Below, in pieces: positions 38,861 to 47,507 of a stretch of DNA of 59,845 nt. Under the pieces are notes generated by a model. It made no database searches. It was not told the origin of the DNA and saw only the letters and a list, made by a program, of their open reading frames with translations. Both the position numbers and the translations under genes were made by a program. Source of the DNA: Acidobacteriota bacterium (GTDB taxonomy: Bacteria; Acidobacteriota; JAAYUB01). Numbering within the stretch: position 1 is the stretch's first letter; each line of letters opens with the position of its first letter. The stretch covers positions 1 through 59,845 of the forward strand of contig JAKQOW010000036.1 of assembly GCA_029565065.1 (NCBI GenBank), given 5' to 3'.

Positions 38861-39271
38861 ACAGTGAACAGTAAGGAGATAGGAGATAGGAGATAGGAGA
38901 TAGGAGATAGGAGAGAGGGGATAGGGGATAGGAAAGAAGAGTTAAAAGCCGAGAGTTGAGTCGAGTCCGAGTGCTTCACTCAGAGTCGTGCTCGTAATCG
39001 TGCTCGTAATCGTGATCGTAATCGTGATCGTAATCGAAATTCGTAATCGTGCTCGAAATCGTAAACGAGACTCGAGGCTCGAAACTAGAGGTTCGTTCCC
39101 GTAACGCGGACATCGGAAATCGGGTCTCGGGGTTCGGGTCTCGGGGTTCGGGGTTCGCTTCTCGTCTCGTCCTTCGTCTCCCGTCTCCCAATCTCCAATC
39201 TCCTATCACCTATCGCCTATCTCCTATCTCCTATCTTCATACTGTTCACCAATCACCGTTCACTATTTACT
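38855..39271. repeat. Heptamer array G (double-headed) between convergent genes
   Basis: Left head: GTGAACA words containing the stop of the exported protein, then at least five AGATAGG. Right head on the minus strand: 30 consecutive 7-bp words from 39271 to 39062 in one register. AGTAAAT and AGTGAAC hold the peptidase stop; AGATAGG, GAGACGG, CCCGAAC/CCCGAGA and TCCGATG follow; then comes the core CCGCGTTACGGGAACGA (39109-39093), then TCTAGTT and TCGAGCC. GATTACGA-type words fill the centre (about 38990-39060). The array accounts for the whole 402-base gap. Confidence 0.9.
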
Positions 39272-41068
39272 TTTCTCCGCCAGCTCCACCGACGTGAGAA
39301 ACGCCAGCCGGGCGAGGCGCTCCACCCGCGCCAGCTCCACCTTGTCCACGGAATCGCCCGGGGTGTGGTAATCCTCGGTCATGGCGCTGAAGAAGAACGT
39401 CCACGGGATGTTCCGCAGAGCGAACGGGGCGTGGTCGCTGCCGCCGGCGGCGGCACCGCGGCTGGGCCGGAGGTACAGCGCCATCCCCACGTGGCTGTTG
39501 GCGGCGCGGATGGCCGCGTCCATCGCTGCGGTCTCGCTCAGCGACAGGGCCATGAATTCCTCCACCTTGATCTTGGCCATCACGTCCTCGGGCAGGCCGA
39601 TCCCCCACATGCGCGACATGCGCTCGAGCCGCTCCTTCGTCCACGACCGGCCCAGCATGTCGAGGTTCACGCAGGCCGCCGTCCGGTCCATGGGCACGAA
39701 GGGGTGGTCGGCATAGTAGCGCGAGCCAAGGAGGCCCTGCTCCTCGCCGGTCCAGAAGGCGAACAGCACCGACCGCTTCGGCTTGGCGGCGCCCGTCGCA
39801 TACGCCTGCGCGATCTCAAGCAGGCCGGCGGCGCCGGAGGCGTTGTCGTCGGCTCCATTGAAGAGGTACGGACCGTAGTGTCCGAGGTGGTCCAGGTGGG
39901 CGCCAATGACCACCACCTCGTCCTTGAGCTTCGGATCGGATCCTTCGACAAAACCCAGCACGTTGCGGGAGCTGGTCAGGGCGCCGGTGACCTCGCTGTG
40001 CAGTTCCAGCGTGACGCCGGCCAGTTCCCGTGAGGCCGGCTGGAGCTTGCCGTCGATGTCGGCCCTGAGGCCGTCCAGGGTGGCGTCGGCGAGGCCGAGG
40101 ATGTAGGCAGCCATCTCGCGGGAGACGGTCAGGGTGGGTAGTGCGTCCATGGGGAGCGGCGCGGCCGGTTCAGGCAACTCCATCTCCCGGTCACCCGAGT
40201 CGATGACGGGTTTGGAGTCGTCCACGACGCGGCCGTCCAGCACCCGGGCGGCAACGTCGCGGCCGGCGGCGTCGCTGTCCACCTGCAGCACCGCCAGGGC
40301 GCCGAGCTCGCGCGCCGCGGCTATCTTCGGCGAGGCGGTGCGGCGCGGCCGGGCGCCGGTGTACTTGTCCTTGAGCTCCGGCTGGTGGAACGGCGAGGCC
40401 GGATCGTCGGGGCGAGGCGCGCCGTTCAGGACGAGCACCACCTTGCCCTTGACGTCGACGCCGCGGTAGTCGTCCCAGCCGGCGGCCGTCTCCCGGATGC
40501 CGTAGCCGACGAATACGACGGGGGCGCGGAGCACCTCGGTCCGGCGCACCCGCGGGAACTGGTAATCGAGGTCCGGCTGAAAGACGCGGGCCTGCTCGGC
40601 GGCGCCGGCGCTGCGGCCCACCGTGATGCGGCTGGTGGCGGAGCGGATCTCCCGGATGGGCACCCGCTGGAAGTACGAGCGGACGGGCGGCCCGGCGGGG
40701 CGGGGCGCGGCAGGGCCGGTGGCGAAGGATCCCGCCGGCTCCATGCGGACGGGGTCCCCGGCGGGGGCGACGCCCCACGAGGCGAGCAGGGCGGCGACGA
40801 ACTCGACGGCCGCCTCGTGGCCGGTTGTGGCCGTCTCACGGCCATCCAGCGCGTCGGCGGACAAGAAGCGGATCCAGACGCCGGCATCGGCGGCGGTGAT
40901 GGAATCGAAACCGGCGCGCCACGGCGCCGGCACCGGCTTCGGCTGCTCCACCAGCACGAGCTGGCGCGAGGGATCGTCGGGACGCGGGGCGGCCACCGGC
41001 GCCTGGGCCGAACAATAAGCGGTGAGCCAAACAATCGCGGTCAGAGCGACGAGAGGTTGTGTGCGCAT
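39263..41068 (-). CDS. Exported M28-family zinc aminopeptidase with PA domain
   Basis: 601 residues: a signal peptide (1-22), a protease-associated insert (about 170-330), then an M28 catalytic domain with the two-zinc ligands in GAHLDHLG, NGADDNASGAAG and TGEEQGLLGSRYY, and later GGSDHAPF. It should remove N-terminal residues from peptides in the periplasm or outside the cell. GGAGAACGC lies directly before the ATG. It is divergent from an S9-like hydrolase, which would fit peptide scavenging. The stop (TAG 39265-39263) lies at the junction of the first two words of array G. Confidence 0.93.
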   Translation of the reverse strand: MRTQPLVALTAIVWLTAYCSAQAPVAAPRPDDPSRQLVLVEQPKPVPAPWRAGFDSITAADAGVWIRFLSADALDGRETATTGHEAAVEFVAALLASWGVAPAGDPVRMEPAGSFATGPAAPRPAGPPVRSYFQRVPIREIRSATSRITVGRSAGAAEQARVFQPDLDYQFPRVRRTEVLRAPVVFVGYGIRETAAGWDDYRGVDVKGKVVLVLNGAPRPDDPASPFHQPELKDKYTGARPRRTASPKIAAARELGALAVLQVDSDAAGRDVAARVLDGRVVDDSKPVIDSGDREMELPEPAAPLPMDALPTLTVSREMAAYILGLADATLDGLRADIDGKLQPASRELAGVTLELHSEVTGALTSSRNVLGFVEGSDPKLKDEVVVIGAHLDHLGHYGPYLFNGADDNASGAAGLLEIAQAYATGAAKPKRSVLFAFWTGEEQGLLGSRYYADHPFVPMDRTAACVNLDMLGRSWTKERLERMSRMWGIGLPEDVMAKIKVEEFMALSLSETAAMDAAIRAANSHVGMALYLRPSRGAAAGGSDHAPFALRNIPWTFFFSAMTEDYHTPGDSVDKVELARVERLARLAFLTSVELAEKSK

Positions 41069-41160
41069 GCGTTCTCCTTCACCAAAACGTCTGATTTCTT
41101 ACGCAAGGAGCGATCTCGATGTTTTCGGAGACCGGGGCAGCCGTGCGGTTGTGGGACGGC

Positions 41161-41189
41161 TTGACATTGGGGCCGAGAATGGTTACCGT
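41161..41189 (+). promoter_or_regulatory. Possible promoter for the S9-like hydrolase
   Basis: A perfect TTGACA (41161-41166) with a poor -10 (TACCGT 41184-41189) at 17 bp, in the 263-base divergent gap. The long leader to 41332 holds nothing else that was recognised. Confidence 0.35.
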
Positions 41190-41331
41190 CAAACGATCAT
41201 CGGCTGTGGGCGGACGCCGGCAACCACAGCCGGCTTGACGCGGCGGGCGGTCGCGACGGCGGCTTTCGCTGCCGGAACGTCCGGTTGATTCGATCTCCCG
41301 GCGGCGGGAGCAGACATCTGGAGGAGATTCC

Positions 41332-42444
41332 ATGAACATCCTGAACGTGAGCCGGTCGTGGTTAGGCCGTCTGGCCTGGGCGGCGGCCGTGGTCCTGGCG
41401 CTCGGCGCGGCCGGACTGGCTCAAGGCGACGATGCGAAGACTCCGGATCGGAGCGTTGTGGAGCGCCGCTTCGAGGCGCTCGACCACCGCCTCGACGTGC
41501 TGGAGAAGGCCGTGGACGACCTGCTCTGGTTCCAGCGTGTGGGCGATGTGGCTCTGGTGGACAAACTGTTCATCGTCGGCCCCCCGCCGGCGAAGGTGAA
41601 GAACCCGACGGCCATGGGCGCTCAGAATCCCCTCAAGTTCTGGACCTACCTCTTCGTCCCGAAATGGGCCGCCGGCGCCGGCAAGCTGCCCCTGATCGTG
41701 CTGCCCCACGGCGGCGTGCACGCCAACTTCACCACCTACCACACCCACATCGTCCGCGAACTCGTGGCCCAAGGGTACGTGGTGGCGGCGCCGGAGTACC
41801 GCGGCAGCACCGGCTACGGCCAGGGCTTCTTCGAACGCATCGACTACGGCGGCCGCGAGAACGACGACGTGCACGCCACCCGCCTCTACGTGGCGGAGAA
41901 CTGCCCCGCCGTCGACAGCAAGCGCGCGGGCATCGTCGGCTGGAGCCACGGCGGCATGATCGCCCTGATGAACATCTTCGACCACCCGGACGACTACCAG
42001 GTGGCGTTCGCGGGCGTGCCGGTGAGCGACCTCATCGCCCGGATGGGCTATTCCGACGACGAGTACCGCCGTGAATTTGCCGCGGACTACCACCTCGGCC
42101 AGACCGCCCAGCAGAACGTCAACGAGTATCGCCGCCGCTCGCCGGCCTGGAACGCGGCCAAGCTGCGCACCCCGCTGCTGATCCACACGAACACGAACGA
42201 CGATGACGTGTTCGTCCTCGAGGTGGAGCATCTGATCCAGGCGCTGAAGGCAGAAGGGAAGTCGTTCGAATACGAGATCTTCAAGGACGCGCCCGGCGGC
42301 CACAGCTTCGATCGCATCGACACGCGGCTGGCCCGGCAGACCCGGGTCAAGATCTACCAGTTCCTGGCGCGGTACCTGAATCCGCCCCGGCCGATCCGCA
42401 CGCTCGAGGAGCTGGACCGGGCGGCCTACCGCTGGGAGCCGTAG
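41332..42444 (+). CDS. Exported alpha/beta hydrolase, prolyl-oligopeptidase (S9)-like
   Basis: 370 residues: a signal peptide (about 1-31), a short coiled segment, then an alpha/beta-hydrolase domain. The oxyanion region is LPHGGVH, the nucleophile Ser205 lies in GWSHGG, the acid is probably in TNTNDDDVF and the His is in PGGHSF. The C-terminal S9 catalytic domain is present but there is no beta-propeller, so it is a short dipeptidyl-peptidase- or esterase-like enzyme. GGAGG lies 6 bases before the ATG. Divergent from the M28 peptidase. A GC-rich hairpin without T run follows the stop. Confidence 0.88.
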   Translation: MNILNVSRSWLGRLAWAAAVVLALGAAGLAQGDDAKTPDRSVVERRFEALDHRLDVLEKAVDDLLWFQRVGDVALVDKLFIVGPPPAKVKNPTAMGAQNPLKFWTYLFVPKWAAGAGKLPLIVLPHGGVHANFTTYHTHIVRELVAQGYVVAAPEYRGSTGYGQGFFERIDYGGRENDDVHATRLYVAENCPAVDSKRAGIVGWSHGGMIALMNIFDHPDDYQVAFAGVPVSDLIARMGYSDDEYRREFAADYHLGQTAQQNVNEYRRRSPAWNAAKLRTPLLIHTNTNDDDVFVLEVEHLIQALKAEGKSFEYEIFKDAPGGHSFDRIDTRLARQTRVKIYQFLARYLNPPRPIRTLEELDRAAYRWEP

Positions 42445-42447
42445 CGG

Positions 42448-42470
42448 CGGCGCGGCCGGCTGCCGCGCCG
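42448..42470. terminator. GC hairpin after the S9-like hydrolase
   Basis: A 9-bp stem CGGCGCGGC (42448-42456) / GCCGCGCCG (42462-42470) with a 5-base loop. No T run, so a weak or factor-dependent terminator. The rpmB -35 box starts 13 bases later. Confidence 0.35.
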
Positions 42471-42483
42471 GCCCAGAAAATGA

Positions 42484-42512
42484 TTGACAGGCCGGGGTGC
42501 TTTGGCTAAGAT
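42484..42512 (+). promoter_or_regulatory. Sigma-70 promoter for rpmB
   Basis: A perfect TTGACA (42484-42489), a 17-bp spacer and TAAGAT (42507-42512), 36 bases upstream of the ATG. Confidence 0.8.
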
Positions 42513-42548
42513 ACGCCTTTGTTTTGAGAAGGCTGCCGTGGAGGAACC

Positions 42549-42755
42549 ATGTCCAAGCGCTGTGAAATCTGTGGGAAAGGGCCCGTTTTTGGCCATAACG
42601 TGAGCCATGCTCACAATGTCACCAACCGCCGCTTTGAGCCGAATCTGCACAAGATGAAAGCGCAGGTGGGCGGCGACGTGAAAAAGATCCGGGTCTGCAC
42701 CCGCTGCCTGCGGTCCGGTAAAGTGGTGAAGCCGACTTCCGCGTCCCGCGCCTGA
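42549..42755 (+). CDS. rpmB: Large-subunit ribosomal protein bL28
   Basis: 68 residues. It starts [22 protein letters not shown] and has a second CTRCL near residue 50, giving the four cysteines of the zinc-binding (C+) form of L28. Many bacteria carry a zinc-free form instead. GAGGAACC precedes the ATG. It has its own strong promoter and ends 16 bases from the convergent relA/spoT stop, with no terminator between, so the transcripts probably overlap. Confidence 0.97.
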   Translation: MSKRCEICGKGPVFGHNVSHAHNVTNRRFEPNLHKMKAQVGGDVKKIRVCTRCLRSGKVVKPTSASRA

Positions 42756-42771
42756 GCGTTCACCGCGCGCG

Positions 42772-44931
42772 TCACGTCTTGGAATAGTCCGCCCGTTCCA
42801 CATCCCGAACATTCTTGATCGACTTCAGCATGCGGATGATTTTATCCAGCTGGGATCGATCCGCGACTTCCAGGGCGATCTGAAACACGCCCTCCTCGCG
42901 CCCCTTGGAATGGGCGCGGAAGTCGCGGATGTTCACATCCATCTTCGTGATTTTGTTTGAGATGTCCGCGATCAATCCCTTCCGGTCGTCGGTGTAGACG
43001 AGCAGTCGGACCGGGAAGGTGGCCCCTTTCTGCGCCTTACCCCAGGTGACCTCGATCTCCTTTTCCGGGTGGTTCAGCAATTTTTCCACGTTCGGACAGT
43101 CCTTGGCATGCACGATGACGCCGCGGCCGCGGGAGATGTAGCCCACGACCTCCTCGCCGGGGATGGGGCTGCAGCAGCGCGCCCGGCTGATGAGGATGTC
43201 GCTCATGCCGCTGACCAGCAGCTTGTCCCGGCCCAGGCTGAACACGTCCTTGACCAGGCTCTTGATGGCGCCATCCGGCGCCGGCGCCTCGGGGGCGACC
43301 CCGAGCAGATTCTCCAGGAATTTCCGCGCCGACACCTTGCCGAATCCGATCTGCGCGTACAGGTCCTCAGGCTTGACCACCCCGAGTTCGGTGAGCCGCG
43401 TCGCGAAGTCCGTGTGGCCCAGCACCGCCTTGAGCGACGAGCGGAATCGGTGGGTCTCCTTCTCCATGATCTTCCGCCCGAATTCGATGGCCTGCTGCCG
43501 CTCGTACTTGTTGAGCCACCCCCGGATCTTGTTGCGCGCCTTCGCGGAGATGACGAAGGTGAGCCAGTCGCGGCTGGGATGATGGTCCTTGGCGGTGATG
43601 ATCTCCACGATCTCGCCGTTGCGGAGCTGGTACTTGAGCGGCACGATCCGGGCGTTGACGCGCGCCTGGGTGCACTGGTGGCCGACGTCGGTGTGGATCT
43701 CGTAGGCAAAATCCACCGGCGTCGCCCCCTTGGGCAGGATGATGACATCGCCCTTGGGAGTGAAGGTGTAGACCTCCTCGGGATACAGGTCGATTTTCAG
43801 GTTGGTCAGGAACTCGTGGGGGTTCTGGACCTCCTTTTGCCATTCCAGCAGGTGCCGCAGCCAGGCGAAGCGCCGGTCGGTGTCGTCCTTGGTGATCTTG
43901 CCCTCTTTGTACATCCAGTGGGCGGCGATGCCGCTTTCGGCGATCTGGTGCATCTCCTCGGTGCGGATCTGGATCTCGCAGGGGATGCCGGCCTCGCTCA
44001 TGATGGTGGTGTGCACCGACTGGTAGCCGTTGGGGCGCGGCATGCCGATGTAGTCCTTGAAGCGGCCCGGCACGAGTTTCCAGGCGGTGTGCACGACGCC
44101 CAGCACGGCGTAGCAGTTCGGCACGCTGTCGGTGATGACGCGCACGGCGAGGAAATCGTATACCTCGTCGAAGGAGATCCGCTGCCGTTTCATCTTGGCG
44201 TAGATGCTGGCCACGCGCTTGATCCTCGCCTGGAACACCGCCGGGATGTTGTTCTCCGCCAGGATGGTGCGCAGCCGCCCCTCGACATCCTTCAGGAGCT
44301 TGTTGCCGGCGGCCCGCCGCTTCTCGATCAGGGCGATGATCTCCTGGTATTTTTCCGGCTCCAGGTGGTAAAAGGCCAGGTCCTCGAGCTCGCTTTTAAT
44401 CTTGCCCATGCCCAGCCGGTTGGCGATGGGCACGTAGATCTCGTTGGTCTCCCGCGCGATGCGCGATTTCTGGTCCGGACTCAGGTGCTTGAGCGTGCGC
44501 ATGTTGTGGAGGCGGTCGGCCAGCTTGACGAGGATGACCCGGACATCGTCGCTCATGGCCAGCAGCAGCTTGCGGAAATTCTCCGCCTGGCGCTGCTCGG
44601 TGGAGGTGAAGGAGATCTGGCCGATCTTGGTGACACCCTCGACGATGAGGGCGACCGGCTCGCCGAAGAACTTCCGGATGGTCTCGATGTCGGTGAGAGT
44701 GTCCTCGACCACATCGTGCAGGAGGCCGACCGTCACCGCGATCTCGTCCAGCCCCATCTCGGCGAGAATGTTGGCCACCTCGAGCGGATGCGCCAGATAG
44801 GGGTCGCCGGAGTTACGGAACTGGTTCGCGTGCGCCTTGGCCGAGAAGACGTACGCCCGCTTCAGCAGGTCGATGTCCGCCTTGGGGTAGTGGACGGTGA
44901 GTTTTTCGGCAATGTCTTCAAAACGAATCAT
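42772..44931 (-). CDS. Bifunctional (p)ppGpp synthetase/hydrolase (RelA/SpoT homologue)
   Basis: 719 residues. The N-terminal HD hydrolase has intact metal ligands (His48, His72-Asp73 in LLHDVVEDT), so degradation is expected. The synthetase domain has RFKDYIGMPRPNGYQSVHTTI. Then come TGS (VYTFTPKGDVIILPKGATPVDFAY), a helical region, the Cys-rich ZFD (RARCCSPIPGEE, KDCPN) and a C-terminal ACT domain. It sets the stringent-response alarmone level on ribosomes. The start is the ATG at 44931 with GGAGGG upstream; a longer frame to 45045 would cross its own promoter. It is divergent from a glycosyltransferase with adjacent promoters. Confidence 0.96.
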   Translation of the reverse strand: MIRFEDIAEKLTVHYPKADIDLLKRAYVFSAKAHANQFRNSGDPYLAHPLEVANILAEMGLDEIAVTVGLLHDVVEDTLTDIETIRKFFGEPVALIVEGVTKIGQISFTSTEQRQAENFRKLLLAMSDDVRVILVKLADRLHNMRTLKHLSPDQKSRIARETNEIYVPIANRLGMGKIKSELEDLAFYHLEPEKYQEIIALIEKRRAAGNKLLKDVEGRLRTILAENNIPAVFQARIKRVASIYAKMKRQRISFDEVYDFLAVRVITDSVPNCYAVLGVVHTAWKLVPGRFKDYIGMPRPNGYQSVHTTIMSEAGIPCEIQIRTEEMHQIAESGIAAHWMYKEGKITKDDTDRRFAWLRHLLEWQKEVQNPHEFLTNLKIDLYPEEVYTFTPKGDVIILPKGATPVDFAYEIHTDVGHQCTQARVNARIVPLKYQLRNGEIVEIITAKDHHPSRDWLTFVISAKARNKIRGWLNKYERQQAIEFGRKIMEKETHRFRSSLKAVLGHTDFATRLTELGVVKPEDLYAQIGFGKVSARKFLENLLGVAPEAPAPDGAIKSLVKDVFSLGRDKLLVSGMSDILISRARCCSPIPGEEVVGYISRGRGVIVHAKDCPNVEKLLNHPEKEIEVTWGKAQKGATFPVRLLVYTDDRKGLIADISNKITKMDVNIRDFRAHSKGREEGVFQIALEVADRSQLDKIIRMLKSIKNVRDVERADYSKT

Positions 44932-44956
44932 CTTCCCGAACCCTCCAGCCACCTCA

Positions 44957-44985
44957 AGGATACGAGCAGCATCCGCAAGTTGCAA
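44957..44985 (-). promoter_or_regulatory. Sigma-70 promoter for the RelA/SpoT gene
   Basis: On the minus strand, TTGCAA (44985-44980), a 17-bp spacer and TATCCT (44962-44957), 26 bases before the ATG. Confidence 0.65.
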
Positions 44986-44994
44986 GGGCATTTC

Positions 44995-45023
44995 TTGCCG
45001 CCGGCGGACCGGTGGGGTATAAT
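44995..45023 (+). promoter_or_regulatory. Sigma-70 promoter for the glycosyltransferase
   Basis: TTGCCG (44995-45000), a 17-bp spacer and a perfect TATAAT (45018-45023), 20 bases before the ATG. Its -35 is 9 bp from the divergent -35 of the RelA/SpoT promoter. Confidence 0.75.
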
Positions 45024-45043
45024 AGCCGCCCTGGAATCCATTC

Positions 45044-46216
45044 ATGAAGATACTCTGCCTCAGCGCTTACCTGCCTGGCCGCGGACTGCATGGCGGAAGC
45101 AGCCGAATCTTCGAATTGTTCCACTACCTGCACCGGTTCCATGAACTGACCCTCCTCACTTTTCGGAACAAGAACGACGACGATTCGCGCGTCCACGAGC
45201 TCAAGCAGATGTGCGACAAGCTGATCATCGTGCCCATGCCGGAGCGGCGGCCGTTCTACCTGTTCCCGTTTGAGCCGTTCATCGACTACATGTCGGCCGA
45301 GTTCCGCGCGCGGCTCCAGAAGCTGCTCAAGAAGGAACGGTACGACCTGGCGCAGCTCGAGTACATCCAGATGGGCATCTACCTGAAGGAGCTCGGCGGC
45401 ATCCCCACCGTGCTCACCGAACACGAAGTCAATTTCATGGCCTATCGCAAGAACATCCCGTTCCTGTCGAACCCGGTGCAGAAGGTCAAGATGTACTACG
45501 ATTCCCTCCAGGTGATGAAGCGCGAGCTGGAGATCCTGCAGCGGGTGGACCGGATCATCTGCATGAACCGGCTGGAGGCTGACGAGCTCCACGGTTACGT
45601 GCCCGCCGACAAGATCGACGTGCTGCCCCACGGGGTGGACACCGACTATTTCGCCCCCCACGACGCGGCGGACGTGGAACCGCTGTCCATCGGTTTCTTC
45701 GGGGCCTATCACCATTACCCCAATGTGGACGCCGTCCATTTTTTCGTTGACCGCGTGTTTCCCCTGATCCGGGAACGTCTGCCGGAGGCGAAGTTCTACG
45801 TGATCGGCATCCATCCGCCCAAGGAGTTCCACGCGCTGCGCGACCGGCCGGGCGTGGTCATCACCGGCTTCGTGCCGGACATCCGCGAGGCGCTGGCGCG
45901 CTGCCAGGTGATCGTCGCGCCCCTGCGGCTGGGCATGGGGATGCGGGTCAAGGTGATGGAGGCGCTGGCCATGAGCAAGCCGGTGGTGGCGACCGACCTG
46001 GCCGCGGCCGGCCTGGACGTCGTCGACGGCCAGCACCTGATCATCGCCAACCAGGAGGAGAACTTCGCCGAAAGCGTCTGCTACCTGCTGCAGGATCGCC
46101 AGTGTGCCGACAACCTGGGCCGCGAGGGCCGGAGGCTGGTGACGGAGCGTTACAACTACACGAGCATCGGGCAGCGCCTGGAGGCCATCTACCAGCGGGT
46201 GGTGAAACACCGGTGA
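45044..46216 (+). CDS. Glycosyltransferase, GT-B fold (GT4-like)
   Basis: 390 residues. The N-terminal Rossmann half starts with MKILCLSAYLPGRGLHGGSSR, typical of GT4 donors/acceptors. The C-terminal half has VLPHGVDTDYF, IGFFGAYHHYPN and the nucleotide-sugar region RLGMGMRVKVMEALAMSKPVV with the conserved Glu. It resembles the PEP-CTERM/exopolysaccharide-associated Stp1-type sugar transferases. It should add a sugar to a glycan or lipid at the inner face of the membrane; donor and acceptor are unknown. The leader is only about 14 bases from the predicted transcription start, with a weak ribosome-binding site (TGGAAT). Confidence 0.88.
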   Translation: MKILCLSAYLPGRGLHGGSSRIFELFHYLHRFHELTLLTFRNKNDDDSRVHELKQMCDKLIIVPMPERRPFYLFPFEPFIDYMSAEFRARLQKLLKKERYDLAQLEYIQMGIYLKELGGIPTVLTEHEVNFMAYRKNIPFLSNPVQKVKMYYDSLQVMKRELEILQRVDRIICMNRLEADELHGYVPADKIDVLPHGVDTDYFAPHDAADVEPLSIGFFGAYHHYPNVDAVHFFVDRVFPLIRERLPEAKFYVIGIHPPKEFHALRDRPGVVITGFVPDIREALARCQVIVAPLRLGMGMRVKVMEALAMSKPVVATDLAAAGLDVVDGQHLIIANQEENFAESVCYLLQDRQCADNLGREGRRLVTERYNYTSIGQRLEAIYQRVVKHR

Positions 46217-46224
46217 TTTCGCCG

Positions 46225-46253
46225 TTGATCCGCCGGCGCTTTTCACGTATACT
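46225..46253 (+). promoter_or_regulatory. Sigma-70 promoter for yhbY and the VTT-domain gene
   Basis: TTGATC (46225-46230), a 17-bp spacer and TATACT (46248-46253), 27 bases before the yhbY ATG. Confidence 0.65.
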
Positions 46254-46280
46254 CGGCCACTGTTTTTTCGGGGAGCGGCC

Positions 46281-46577
46281 ATGCTAGACGCCAGCGCCAG
46301 AAAGTACCTCCGCGGCCGGGCCCACCATCTCGAAGCGGTGGTGCAGATCGGCAAGGACGGCGTCACCGACCAGGTGATTCAGGAGATTGAACGCACCGCC
46401 GACCGGGTGGAGCTGCTGAAGATCCGGGTCCGCCCCAACGCGCCGCTGGGGGCGCGGGAGACCGCCGCCAGCCTGGCGTCCCGCTTGCGCGGTGAAATCA
46501 TCGGCACCGTGGGCCGCGTCATCATCTATTTCCTGCCGGGCAAGGACGAGACGGCTTTCCCCGAGATCAAACGCTGA
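46281..46577 (+). CDS. yhbY: CRS1/YhbY-type RNA-binding protein
   Basis: 98 residues, a complete single CRM domain: RKYLRGRAHHLEAVVQIGKDGVT at the start and the GRVIIYF strand near the end. YhbY binds pre-50S particles in E. coli and is linked to ribosome assembly. GGGGAGCGG precedes the ATG. Followed 7 bases later by a VTT-domain membrane protein. Confidence 0.93.
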   Translation: MLDASARKYLRGRAHHLEAVVQIGKDGVTDQVIQEIERTADRVELLKIRVRPNAPLGARETAASLASRLRGEIIGTVGRVIIYFLPGKDETAFPEIKR

Positions 46578-46584
46578 GGCCGCT

Positions 46585-47343
46585 GTGGAAACCACCCCGG
46601 AAAAGCCCGACAAGCCGTTTTACCGCCGCAAGCGGTTCTGGACCGCCGTCATCGTGGTGGGGCTGGCGGTGGGGCTCGGTTTCAACTACAAGGCGGTGAA
46701 ACGGGCCGGCCATGATCTGGTCGCCTATGCCGAACAGTCCAGCCCGGTCGTCGCCGGGCTGATCTTGGGAGTGGTGGCGATCGGCGATTCTTCCTTCCTG
46801 TCCATTCCGGAAGGGAACGACTTCCTCATCGTCTATTTCTCAATTCTGAAAGCCGAATACATGCCCTATTTCGTCCTGATCAGCGCGGTGGGCTCGGTCA
46901 TCGGTTCAGTGGTCCTGTTCAGTGTGGGGCGCAAGGGCGGCGGCATGTTCCTCCGAAAGCGCTTCTCCCCGGAGCGCGTCACGAAGATCCAGGAGTGGTT
47001 CCGGAAGTACGGGATCTGGGCTATCCTGCTGCCGTGCATCGTCCCGCCACCCATGCCGTTCAAGCTGTTCGTGCTCACCGCCGGCGTCCTGCGGTTCCGC
47101 TACAGCCGGTTCATCCTCGCCACCCTGATCGGCCGGTTGGTGCGCTACGGGATTTGGGGAGTGCTGGCGGTGATCTTCCGGGATTACATCATCGATTTCA
47201 TGAAGTACCACCTGCTGGATCTGGGGCTGGCCATCCTGGGCGTGATCATTCTGGCGGGTGTCGGCAGTTTCATTTATACCCGGATCCGCCGGCGCTCCCG
47301 GCCGCTGGATGAGTCCGCCGTCGTCCCTCCCTCCGTCGAATGA
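46585..47343 (+). CDS. VTT-domain (DedA-like) membrane protein
   Basis: 252 residues from a GTG start at 46585, preceded by GAGG; the frame stays open upstream inside yhbY but without a start signal. Five or six hydrophobic segments are present, with a VTT core containing GSVIGSVVLFSVGRKGG and a later W-F-R-K-Y-G...PPPMPFKLFVLTAG stretch. DedA/VTT proteins move or flip undecaprenyl phosphate or phospholipids across the inner membrane. It shares a promoter with yhbY. The subfamily and the lipid transported cannot be fixed. Confidence 0.87.
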   Translation: METTPEKPDKPFYRRKRFWTAVIVVGLAVGLGFNYKAVKRAGHDLVAYAEQSSPVVAGLILGVVAIGDSSFLSIPEGNDFLIVYFSILKAEYMPYFVLISAVGSVIGSVVLFSVGRKGGGMFLRKRFSPERVTKIQEWFRKYGIWAILLPCIVPPPMPFKLFVLTAGVLRFRYSRFILATLIGRLVRYGIWGVLAVIFRDYIIDFMKYHLLDLGLAILGVIILAGVGSFIYTRIRRRSRPLDESAVVPPSVE

Positions 47344-47442
47344 CGTCAGTCGCGCTACCTGCCTACCGGCCGTTCCGGATTTTCATGACGATGGGTTCCG
47401 CCATGTGACGTCGCTACCCGGTTGTCCGATCAGCGGTTAGGA

Positions 47443-47472
47443 TTCGATGAACCCCGCCAGCTGTTGTATAAT
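47443..47472 (+). promoter_or_regulatory. Probable promoter of the TamB operon
   Basis: A perfect TATAAT (47467-47472) with a weak -35 (TTCGAT 47443-47448) at 18 bp. It implies a start of transcription near 47479, before both candidate starts of the TamB gene. Confidence 0.5.
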
Positions 47473-47507
47473 CGGTCAGCCTGGATGGAGTGGCCATCGA
47501 GCGTCGC

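Noticed and set aside
47490..47507. GTG at 47490 as start of the TamB gene
   Set aside because: It would leave only about 11 bases of leader after the TATAAT box and adds no membrane-anchor residues; the ATG at 47508 is preferred, though not proven.
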